A DNA stretch of 64,000 nt from Micromonospora antibiotica. Its GTDB lineage: Bacteria; Actinomycetota; Actinomycetes; Mycobacteriales; Micromonosporaceae. Location of the stretch: NCBI RefSeq assembly GCF_017599305.1, contig NZ_JAGFWR010000001.1:682001-746000 (forward strand). Direction: 5' to 3'. Positions 8,082 through 15,000 of the stretch are shown piece by piece (position 1 is the stretch's first letter; each line of letters opens with the position of its first letter). Under the pieces are notes generated by a model. The model was not told the origin of the DNA, did no database searches, and saw only the letters and a list, made by a program, of their open reading frames with translations. The position numbers and the translations under genes were made by a program.

Positions 8082-9017
8082 ATGTCCCGACGTACCCCCC
8101 GGTTGTTCGCCGCGACCCTCGCGGTGGCGGCCCTCGCCCTCGGCGCGTGCGCCGAGAAGACCTCCGACGACACCCCCGCCGCCGGCAGCAGCTCCGGCGC
8201 CGCCTTCCCGGCCACCGTCGGCAACCTCACGCTGGACAAGCGGCCCGAGAAGATCGTCTCGCTGTCGCCCACCGCGACCGAGATGCTGTTCGCCATCGGG
8301 GCCGGCTCGCAGGTCACCGCCGTCGACGACCAGTCGAACCACCCGGCCGACGCGCCCAAGAGCGAGCTGTCCGGTTTCCAGCCCAACGCCGAGGCGATCG
8401 CCGGCAAGAACCCCGACCTGGTGGTGCTCGCCAACGACACCAACAAGATCGTCGCCCAGCTCACCGCGCTGAAGGTCCCGGTGCTGCTCACCCCGGCGGC
8501 GGCCACCCTCGACGACACCTACCGGCAGCTCACCGACCTGGGCACGCTCACCGGCCACCCGACCGAGGCGGCCGACGTGACCACCCGGATGAAGGACGAG
8601 ATCGGCAAGCTCACCAAGGACCTGCCGCAGCGGTCCACGAAGCTGACCTACTACCACGAGCTGGGGCCGGAGCTGTACAGCGCGACCAGCAAGACCTTCA
8701 TCGGCTCGATCTACGCGCTGGCCGGGCTGCAGAACATCGCCGACGCCTCCGACGCCGACGGCAAGAACGGCGGCTACCCGCAGCTCTCCCAGGAGGTCAT
8801 CGTCAAGGCGAACCCCGACTTCGTCTTCCTGGCCGACGTGAAGTGCTGCCAGCAGAGCGCCGACACGGTCAAGGCCCGCAGCGGCTGGGCCGGCATCACC
8901 GCCGTCAAGAACAACCAGGTCGTCGCGCTCGACGACGACGTCGCCTCCCGCTGGGGGCCGCGCGTGGTCGACCTGCTCCGGTCGATCGTCGACGCCACCG
9001 CCAAGGTGCCCGCGTGA
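8082..9017 (+). CDS. Cobalamin ABC importer, substrate-binding lipoprotein (BtuF-like)
   Basis: 311 residues. Lipobox LGAC with Cys23 after a short hydrophobic signal, then the class III (PBP-like) binding fold: RPEKIVSLSPTATEMLFAIGAG at the first lobe, PDLVVLANDTNK in the middle and PDFVFLADVKCCQQS in the second lobe. The fold is shared by B12 and siderophore binding proteins; the riboswitch upstream makes cobalamin or a cobinamide precursor the likely ligand. The ATG at 8082 has AGGAGG at 8072-8077, the sequence that the riboswitch expression platform can sequester. The permease begins 13 bp after its stop. Confidence 0.9.
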   Translation: MSRRTPRLFAATLAVAALALGACAEKTSDDTPAAGSSSGAAFPATVGNLTLDKRPEKIVSLSPTATEMLFAIGAGSQVTAVDDQSNHPADAPKSELSGFQPNAEAIAGKNPDLVVLANDTNKIVAQLTALKVPVLLTPAAATLDDTYRQLTDLGTLTGHPTEAADVTTRMKDEIGKLTKDLPQRSTKLTYYHELGPELYSATSKTFIGSIYALAGLQNIADASDADGKNGGYPQLSQEVIVKANPDFVFLADVKCCQQSADTVKARSGWAGITAVKNNQVVALDDDVASRWGPRVVDLLRSIVDATAKVPA

Positions 9018-9030
9018 CGGTCCACCCAAG

Positions 9031-10275
9031 GTGACCGTGCGCCCCACCGGCCCCGGACCGGCCGGGACGCCCGACGCGTCCCGGCCGTCCGGCCTGCCCG
9101 ACCCCGGCCCGGCCGCCGTTCCCCCGGCGGGCTCCGAGCCGGCGGGGTCCCGCCCGGCCGTGCCCGCCCCGGCTCGACGGCCCGGCGTCGGGTGGGTCCG
9201 CACCCCGAAGGTCGCCGCCGGTACGCCCCGACCGGCCGGGCTGCGTAAGCGTTGGCTCGCCGCCGGGGTGCTCGCCGTGCTGGTGGCCCTGGTCGCCGGG
9301 GTTTCCCTCGGCCCGGTGGGCCTGCCCCCCGGTAGCGTCGCCGCCGAACTGCTCAACCTGCTGCCCGGGGTACGCCTCGACAGCGGGCTGACCGAACGCG
9401 AGATCGCCATCGTCACCGAGCTGCGGCTGCCCCGGGTGGTGCTCGGCCTGCTCGTCGGCGGTCTGCTCGCCCTGGCCGGCGGCTGCTACCAGGGGGTGTT
9501 CCGCAACCCGTTGGCCGACCCGTACCTGCTGGGGGTGGCGGCCGGCGCGGGGCTCGCGGTGACCGCCGTGATCACGCTGGGCGGTGTCGGGGCGGGCGGG
9601 GCGCTGACCGGGATGCCCGTCACGATCCCGCTCGCCGCGTTCGTCGGCTCGCTCGGGGCGGTCGCCCTGACGTACCTGCTCGGGGCGGCCGGTGGGCGGG
9701 ACCGGTCACCGGCCACCCTGATCCTGGCCGGGGTGGCGGTGTCGGCGTTCCTCTCCGCCGGGCAGACGTACCTGCTGCAACGGCACTCCGACAGCATCCA
9801 GATGGTCTACTCCTGGCTGCTCGGGCGGCTGGGCACCGCCGGTTGGGGCGACGTCCGGCTGATCCTGCCGTACTTCGTGCTGACCGCCGTGGTGGTGCTG
9901 CTGCACCGGCGGGAACTCGACGTGCTCTCCGTCGGCGACGACGAGGCGGCCAGCCTCGGCCTGCACCCGCAGCGGTCCCGCTACCTGCTGATCGCCGCCG
10001 CCTCGCTCGGCACCGCCGCCGCCGTCTCCGCGTCCGGCCTGATCGGCTTCGTGGGGATCATCGTGCCGCACACCGTACGGCTGCTGGCCGGGTCGAGCTA
10101 CCGGGTGATCCTGCCGCTGTCGATGCTCTTCGGCGGGGCGTTCCTGGCGCTGACCGACGTGGTCGCCCGGACCGCCGCCGCCCCCGCCGAGATCCCCATC
10201 GGCGTGGTGACCGCCCTGCTCGGCGGCCCGTTCTTCGTCCTGGTCCTGCGCACCGCCCGCCGGGTGTTCCCGTGA
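9031..10275 (+). CDS. Cobalamin ABC importer, FecCD/BtuC-type permease
   Basis: 414 residues with a Pro/Ala-rich cytoplasmic N-terminus of about 75 residues, longer than in E. coli BtuC, then about ten membrane helices. Family marks include LRLPRVVLGLLVGGLLALAGG, CYQGVFRNPLADPYLLGVAAGAGLA and GLIGFVGIIVPHTVRLL. The subunit forms the channel. The GTG start at 9031 is tentative, with only a weak upstream AAGG, and a later GTG in the Pro-rich part is possible. The stop CCG-TGA overlaps the GTG of the first linker repeat at 10272. Confidence 0.88.
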   Translation: MTVRPTGPGPAGTPDASRPSGLPDPGPAAVPPAGSEPAGSRPAVPAPARRPGVGWVRTPKVAAGTPRPAGLRKRWLAAGVLAVLVALVAGVSLGPVGLPPGSVAAELLNLLPGVRLDSGLTEREIAIVTELRLPRVVLGLLVGGLLALAGGCYQGVFRNPLADPYLLGVAAGAGLAVTAVITLGGVGAGGALTGMPVTIPLAAFVGSLGAVALTYLLGAAGGRDRSPATLILAGVAVSAFLSAGQTYLLQRHSDSIQMVYSWLLGRLGTAGWGDVRLILPYFVLTAVVVLLHRRELDVLSVGDDEAASLGLHPQRSRYLLIAAASLGTAAAVSASGLIGFVGIIVPHTVRLLAGSSYRVILPLSMLFGGAFLALTDVVARTAAAPAEIPIGVVTALLGGPFFVLVLRTARRVFP

Positions 10276-10390
10276 GCGCGAGGAGTGAGCCGGTTTTGCG
10301 AGCCCCGCAGTCGCGAACAGAGGTGTTCCCGTGAGCGCGGGGAGTGAGCCGGTGTTGCGAGCCCCGCAGTCGCGAACGAAAGGCGGTCCC
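10272..10390 (+). repeat. Two linker-repeat mini-ORFs between importer permease and ATPase genes
   Basis: Unit 1 (GTG 10272) reads VSARSEPVLRAPQSRTEVFP and stops at TGA 10332-10334, overlapping the GTG of unit 2 at 10331; the spacing is again exactly 59 bp. Unit 1 starts on the permease stop (GTGA). Unit 2 (VSAGSEPVLRAPQSRTKGGP) has no stop and runs in frame into the ATPase gene at 10391. The tail of unit 1 (GTGTTCCCGTGAGCGCG) repeats the last codons of the permease gene plus the unit start, so unit 1 looks like a tandem duplication that copied the junction. Confidence 0.88.
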
Positions 10391-11182
10391 GTGACCGTGC
10401 CGGCGGTGCAGGTGCGGGGGCTGCACGTGCGGCTCGGTGGGGAGGTGATCCTGGCCGGCGTCGACCTGACGGTCGCCGCGGGTGAGTGGGTCACGGTGAT
10501 CGGACCGAACGGTGCCGGCAAGTCGACCCTGCTGCGGGCCGTCGGCGGCCTGCTGCCCGCCCCGGGCGCGGTCTCGCTGTTCGGTACGCCGTCCGGCGCG
10601 CTGCGTCGCCGGGACCGGGCCCGGGTGGTGGCGACGGTGGCGCAGTCCCCGGTGGTGCCGGCGGGCATGTCGGTGTTCGACTACGTCCTGCTGGGGCGGA
10701 CCCCGTACATCGCGCCGTTGGGGCGGGAGTCGGCGGCGGACCTGGCCGCCGTGCACGACGTGTTGGACCGGTTGGATCTGACCGGGTTCCAGCGGCGGGA
10801 GCTGTCGACCCTCTCCGGTGGGGAGCGACAGCGGGTCTTCCTGGCCCGGGCGCTCGCCCAGGGCGCCACCCTGCTGTTGCTGGACGAGCCGACCAGCGCG
10901 TTGGACATCGGCCACCAGCAGGAGGTGTTGGAGCTGGTCGACCAGTTGCGCCGGGCGCACGGCCTGACCGTGCTGGCCACCATGCACGACCTCTCCGTCG
11001 CCGGTGAGTACGCCGACCGGATGGTGCTGCTCGCCGACGGCCGGGTCGTCGCGGCGGGCCCACCCGAGCAGGTGCTCACCGAGGAGTTGCTGTCCCACCA
11101 CTACCGGGCCCGGGTCCGGGTCATCCCCGGCGACCACGGCCCGCTGGTGGTCCCCACCCGCCCCGAGCCCCGGCGAACCTGA
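10391..11182 (+). CDS. Cobalamin ABC importer ATPase (BtuD-like)
   Basis: 263 residues. It has Walker A GPNGAGKST, the Q-loop in VATVAQSP, the signature LSGGERQRVFLARALAQ, Walker B LLLLDEPTSALD and the H-loop in MHDLSVAG, the order of a FecE/BtuD-type ATPase that drives the permease. The GTG at 10391 follows AAAGGCGG and gives a normal N-terminus (VTVPAVQVRGLHV). A start at GTG 10331 would add a 20-residue repeat-encoded extension and is also coupled by GTGA, so both forms may be made. Confidence 0.9.
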   Translation: MTVPAVQVRGLHVRLGGEVILAGVDLTVAAGEWVTVIGPNGAGKSTLLRAVGGLLPAPGAVSLFGTPSGALRRRDRARVVATVAQSPVVPAGMSVFDYVLLGRTPYIAPLGRESAADLAAVHDVLDRLDLTGFQRRELSTLSGGERQRVFLARALAQGATLLLLDEPTSALDIGHQQEVLELVDQLRRAHGLTVLATMHDLSVAGEYADRMVLLADGRVVAAGPPEQVLTEELLSHHYRARVRVIPGDHGPLVVPTRPEPRRT

Positions 11183-11249
11183 GGGTCGACGGTGCCGGGC
11201 CGCGCGGTCGACGGTGCCGGCGGGCGTCCGGATGCCGTCGGGCGGCTGG

Positions 11250-12017
11250 TCAGGGGGTATCGGCGGCGGGGCGAAGTAGGGAGAAGTAGGCGCCCTGGGG
11301 GTCGCGGAGGGCGGCACGGCGGCCCAGCAGGGTGTCCCGGGGTGGGGTGACGATGGTGCCGCCGAGGGTGGTGGCGCGGGCGGCGGTCGCGTCCACGTCG
11401 GCCACCGCGAAGAACACCGACCAGTACGCCGGCCGCGCGCCACCGTCGTCGGTCGTCGGCAGCATCCCGGCCACGATCCGCGCCCCGCACCGCCAGCCGG
11501 TGTAGCCGGGCCCGCCGGCGGGTTGCTCCTCGGGGTGCCAGCCGAAGACCAGTTCGTAGAAGACCTTCGCGCCCTCGGGGTCGGGGCTGACCAGTTCGTT
11601 CCAGCACATCGCCCCGGGGGCGTCGAGCAACTCCGCGCCGGGCATCCGCATCGGCTGCCAGACGCTGAACACCGCGCCGGCCGGGTCGGCGAAGACCGCC
11701 ATCCGCCCCGCGTCGAGGACGTCGAACGGGGCGACCAGCACCTGCCCGCCGGCCGCCTCGACCCGGGTGGTGACCAGGTCGGTGTCGTCGGTCGCCACGT
11801 ACGTCGACCAGACCGGCAGCTGGTCCGGGTCGGCCGGTGGGCCGGCGCCCGCCACCGCCCGGCCGTCGCGGCGGAAGGTGGTGTAGCCGGCCGGCCCGGG
11901 TTCCGGTGTGATCCGGCCGGTCCAGCCGAACAGTTCCGGGTAGAACCGCCGGGCGGCGTCCAGGTCGGGGGTCGCCAGGTCGGTCCAGCAGGGCGTGCCC
12001 GCGGCGACGGTGCGCAC
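11250..12017 (-). CDS. Two-domain VOC (glyoxalase/bleomycin-resistance fold) protein
   Basis: 255 residues in two tandem VOC modules. The first (about 8-120) has WTDLATPDLDAARRFYPELFGW and VFADPAGAVFSVWQ; the second (about 135-250) has WNELVSPDPEGAKVFYELVFGW and ALRDPQGAYFSLLRP. Such two-module proteins are common in Streptomyces-like genomes and mostly uncharacterised; metal-dependent chemistry or small-molecule binding is possible. The GTG at 12017 is chosen because GAGAGGGG precedes it. It converges on the B12 importer operon and is separate from the ABC-2 operon upstream. Confidence 0.8.
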   Translation of the reverse strand: MRTVAAGTPCWTDLATPDLDAARRFYPELFGWTGRITPEPGPAGYTTFRRDGRAVAGAGPPADPDQLPVWSTYVATDDTDLVTTRVEAAGGQVLVAPFDVLDAGRMAVFADPAGAVFSVWQPMRMPGAELLDAPGAMCWNELVSPDPEGAKVFYELVFGWHPEEQPAGGPGYTGWRCGARIVAGMLPTTDDGGARPAYWSVFFAVADVDATAARATTLGGTIVTPPRDTLLGRRAALRDPQGAYFSLLRPAADTP

Positions 12018-12110
12018 GTCGGCCCCTCTCGGCTGCGGGGGCGTGCCGGCGCGACGCCCTGCCGGCATCGTGGCACCGGTCGCCGGTCACCGGGCCGAAC
12101 CGGCGAAAGG

Positions 12111-12848
12111 TCAACTGAACCGGCGACCCTCGTCGCGCCGGTACGCCCAGCCGGAGAGGGCGGCGAGCAGCACGATCCAGACCCCGAGCATGGCCAGGGC
12201 GAGCGGGTCGGGCCGCCAGTCGCCGACCGCCGCCCACATCAGTTCGACCGCCCCCCGGGTGGGCAGGAACGGCGCGACCACCTGGATGAAGCCGGGCGCG
12301 TCGCCCGGGGCGGAGAGCAGACCGCCGCCGAAGGCCAGCGGGAAGAAGATGACCTGTGCGACGACGATCGCCGCCTTGCTCGGCAGGGAGTAGCCGATGG
12401 CGAGACCGAGCAGGGTGAACGGCACCGACACGACCGCGACGGTGACCGCGCCGAGCAGCAGCCCGACCGGGGTGACCCGGGCGGCCGTGGCGACCGCCGC
12501 GATGATCACGACGGGCAGCATCGACAGGTAGGTCAGCACCAGCCCGGCCAGGATCCGCCCGGCCAGGCGGGGTTCGGGCCCCGCCGGCAGGGTCCGGGTG
12601 TACGGGTTCCACGGCTGGTCGCGGTCCTCGGCGACGCCGATGCCGTACTGGAAGATGTTGGCGCTCATCACCGCGAAGGTGACCATCGCGGCGGTGGCGT
12701 AGGTGGCGCCGGTCGGGTCGTCCCCGGCGAACGGGACGACGAAGAAGAGCATCGCGGCGGCGGGGAAGAAGGCGCTGCCCACCACGGCGACGGGGACGCG
12801 GATGATCTCAAGGAGCTGGTAGCGGGCGTGGACCAGGGTGAGCGGCAC
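12111..12848 (-). CDS. ABC-2 type transporter permease
   Basis: 245 residues with about six membrane helices: VPVAVVGSAFFPAAAMLFFVV, ATAAMVTFAVMSANI, ILAGLVLTYLSMLPVVIIAAVA, AVTVAVVSVPFTLLGLAIGY, AAIVVAQVIFFPLAFGGGLL and LAMLGVWIVLLAALSGW. Paired with the ATPase encoded 12 bp upstream on the same strand, it would make an exporter of the DrrB/ABC-2 kind. The substrate is not predictable; a regulated exporter of lipids, peptides or drugs would fit. Confidence 0.85.
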   Translation of the reverse strand: MPLTLVHARYQLLEIIRVPVAVVGSAFFPAAAMLFFVVPFAGDDPTGATYATAAMVTFAVMSANIFQYGIGVAEDRDQPWNPYTRTLPAGPEPRLAGRILAGLVLTYLSMLPVVIIAAVATAARVTPVGLLLGAVTVAVVSVPFTLLGLAIGYSLPSKAAIVVAQVIFFPLAFGGGLLSAPGDAPGFIQVVAPFLPTRGAVELMWAAVGDWRPDPLALAMLGVWIVLLAALSGWAYRRDEGRRFS

Positions 12849-12860
12849 GGCGTCGACTCC

Positions 12861-13802
12861 TCAGGCGGTGGGTCGGCCGCCGACGGCGGCGCTGGTGGCG
12901 GTGCCGGTCCCGGCCGGGTCGGCGGTGGTCCGGGTCGGGTCGGCGGCGGTGATGGTGAGGAACGCCTCCTCCAACGAGGTGGGGCGGACCTCCAGGTCAC
13001 GGAACGCCACCCCGGCGGTGACCAGGTCGCGGACCAGTTGGTCGGCGTCGGTGGTGAGCAGGTGGGTACGCCCGTCGGTGTGCTCGGTGGCGACCACGCC
13101 GGGCAGCGCGGGCAGGTCGTCGGCGGCCAGGCTGACCCGGCGGACACCGACGATGTCCCGGATCGCGCCGACGGTGTCGTCGGCGAGCACCCGGCCCTGC
13201 CCGAGCACCACGACCCGCTGCGCCAACGCCTCCACCTCTTCGAGGTAGTGGCTGCTCAGCAGCACCGTTCCGCCGTCGGCGTGGAACGACCGGATGGCCT
13301 CCCACAGGGTGTGCCGGGCCTCGACGTCGAGCCCGGTGGTGGGTTCGTCGAGGACGACCAGCCGGGGCCGGCCGACGAAGGCCAGCGCGACGGCGAGCCG
13401 TCGCCGTTGCCCCCCGGAGAGCCCGCCGGTCTGTCGTTTCGCCTGGTCGGTGAGGCCGAACCGGTCGAGCAGTTCGCCCCGGGGCACTGGGTCGGGGAAG
13501 TGCGCGGCGACGAAGTCGACCACCTCGCTGACCCGGAGGGTGCCGGGCAGGCCGGTCTCCTGCGGGGTGACGCCGAGTTGCCGCCGGGAGGCCGGCTGGC
13601 GGGGGTCGCCGCCGAAGAGTTCGACCCGGCCGGCGCTGGGCCGGCGTAGCCCGACCAGCATGTTGATCAGGGTGCTCTTGCCGGCGCCGTTCGGCCCGAG
13701 CAGGCCGACGAGTTCTCCGGCGGAGACGGTCAGGTCGACCCGGTCGAGGGCGAGGACGTCGCCGTACCGGCGGGTGGCCTGGTCGGCGTGGGCGAGGATC
13801 AT
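12861..13802 (-). CDS. ABC-2 exporter ATPase (DrrA-like)
   Basis: 313 residues. Walker A GLLGPNGAGKSTLINML, Q-loop GVTPQETGLP, signature GGLSGGQRRRLAVALAFVG, Walker B LVVLDEPTTGLDVEARH and H-loop SSHYLEEVEAL, followed by a C-terminal DUF4162-like region (about 220-300) and a Thr/Ala-rich end. This is the DrrA/CcmA branch that works with ABC-2 permeases. The ATG at 13802 overlaps the TGA of the upstream winged-helix gene (ATGA), so the two are translationally coupled. Confidence 0.9.
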   Translation of the reverse strand: MILAHADQATRRYGDVLALDRVDLTVSAGELVGLLGPNGAGKSTLINMLVGLRRPSAGRVELFGGDPRQPASRRQLGVTPQETGLPGTLRVSEVVDFVAAHFPDPVPRGELLDRFGLTDQAKRQTGGLSGGQRRRLAVALAFVGRPRLVVLDEPTTGLDVEARHTLWEAIRSFHADGGTVLLSSHYLEEVEALAQRVVVLGQGRVLADDTVGAIRDIVGVRRVSLAADDLPALPGVVATEHTDGRTHLLTTDADQLVRDLVTAGVAFRDLEVRPTSLEEAFLTITAADPTRTTADPAGTGTATSAAVGGRPTA

Positions 13803-14110
13803 CGGGTCTCCCTGGGGGCGGGCGGGTCGAGCAGGGCGCGGATGTTCTCGGTGTATTCCTCGAAGGCCCGCCGCCCGCGCCGGCTGAGCCGGACCAGGGT
13901 GGTCGGGGTGCGTCCGCGGTGGGTCTTGTCGATCTCGACGTAGCCGGCGTCCTCCAGCTTGCGCAGGTGGACGGAGAGGTTGCCGGCGGTCATCGTGAGT
14001 AGTTCCTGGAGGCGGGGGAAGGTGATCCGGTCGCCGTCGGCCAGGGTGGCGAGGGTGACCACCACCCGCAGGCGGGCCTGGGCGTGGATGACCGGGTCGA
14101 GTTCGGTCAT
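13799..14110 (-). CDS. Winged-helix transcriptional regulator
   Basis: 103 residues, essentially one winged-helix domain: DPVIHAQARLRVVVTLATLADGDRITFPRLQELLTMTAGNLSVHLRKLEDAGYVEIDKTHRGR. This is the short ArsR/MarR-like type placed in operons with an ABC-2 transporter and a small membrane protein, where it is thought to repress its own operon. It overlaps by ATGA both the membrane-protein gene before it and the ATPase gene after it, so the operon order is membrane protein, regulator, ATPase, permease. Confidence 0.87.
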   Translation of the reverse strand: MTELDPVIHAQARLRVVVTLATLADGDRITFPRLQELLTMTAGNLSVHLRKLEDAGYVEIDKTHRGRTPTTLVRLSRRGRRAFEEYTENIRALLDPPAPRETR

Positions 14111-14736
14111 CCGTGCCGCCGCCGGGCGAGCGCGCCGGCCACCAGCAGTCCACCGCCACCGGCCACCGAGACCACCAGCGCGTGCCAGCCGGGGCCGGCG
14201 ATGACGCCGACGATGTTGACGGCGGTGAGCCAGACGCCGAGGCGGAACAGGGTGCGGTCGAGCCAGATCGCCCCGCCGGCCATGTGCAGGGCGCCGGTCA
14301 GCCCCACCGACAGGGCCGACCAGAGCAGCCCGGCGAGATCGGGCGGCAGGCTGTCGGTGACCCGGCCGATCACCACGGACAGGCTGAAGAACCCGAGGCC
14401 CCAGGCCGTGCCGTACCACCTGCCGCGCTGCGCGGACTCGCCCGCGACGTGCCGGTAGGCGCGGGCGCTGCCCACTCCGAAGACCACCGCGGCGGCGGCG
14501 AGCAGCACGAACAGCAGGGTCAGCGGCAGCCAGGCCGGCATGTCGACGAGGGTGCGCCCGTCGGGGGAGAACCGCAGGAAGTAGACCCCGAAGCCGATCA
14601 GCCAGGCGAATCCCCAGGGCCAGTAGTGCACCCGGGGGTCGGGTTCGAGCCGTTGGACCGTGCTGGCCTGCTGCTCGCGGATCAGCCGCATCGCCTCGGC
14701 GGCGTCGAGCGGGGCGGCCTCGTCATCGGGGGTCAT
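14107..14736 (-). CDS. Multi-pass membrane protein, first gene of the ABC-2 operon
   Basis: 209 residues. About 50 cytoplasmic residues (DDEAAPLDAAEAMRLIREQQ) are followed by about five helices, including WPWGFAWLIGFGVYFL, LPLTLLFVLLAAAAVVFGVG and HALVVSVAGGGGLLVAGALA. It has no known domain but recurs with this regulator/ATPase/permease set, so it probably helps sense or transport the same compound. The ATG at 14736 has no Shine-Dalgarno. TAAAGT lies seven bases before it, so the transcript may be leaderless. Confidence 0.8.
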   Translation of the reverse strand: MTPDDEAAPLDAAEAMRLIREQQASTVQRLEPDPRVHYWPWGFAWLIGFGVYFLRFSPDGRTLVDMPAWLPLTLLFVLLAAAAVVFGVGSARAYRHVAGESAQRGRWYGTAWGLGFFSLSVVIGRVTDSLPPDLAGLLWSALSVGLTGALHMAGGAIWLDRTLFRLGVWLTAVNIVGVIAGPGWHALVVSVAGGGGLLVAGALARRRHG

Positions 14737-14760
14737 GCAAACTACTTTAAAACACAAAGT
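14737..14760 (-). promoter_or_regulatory. Probable leaderless promoter with a small palindrome
   Basis: Directly before the ATG at 14736, ACTTT (14744-14748) and AAAGT (14756-14760) form an inverted repeat in an AT-rich patch that stands out from the surrounding GC-rich DNA. On the minus strand TAAAGT can serve as a -10 box seven bases before the ATG. The palindrome would let the operon's own winged-helix protein control it. Confidence 0.45.
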
Positions 14761-14881
14761 CGAGGGGTGGTGGGCCGGGTCGCCCACCGGACAGCGGCTG
14801 TTCCACCCGGTGCGGTGGCAGCACCACCGGCGGCACGGCGGAGGATGCCCGGCCGGGCGGCCCTCACCCTCGCCACCGGCC

Positions 14882-15000
14882 GGGGTCGGCCACCGGCGGT
14901 GGTCGGCTCCGCCGGTCGGGGTCGGCCACCGGCCGTGGTCGGCTCCGCCGGTCGGGGTCAGCCACCGGCGGTGGTCGGCTCCGCCGGTCGGGGTCAGGGC
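14882..15000. repeat. 36-bp tandem repeats downstream of the helicase gene
   Basis: GGGGTCGGCCACCGG-type units start at 14882, 14918, 14954 and 14990, a 36-bp period with three full copies and a partial one. Each contains the hairpin-forming CCACCGGCGGTGG or a near copy. They lie immediately after the stop of the minus-strand helicase gene (14994), so together they could make a multi-hairpin terminator. From the helicase stop to the next gene start is about 255 bp, and the rest of that gap is without features I can name. Confidence 0.75.
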
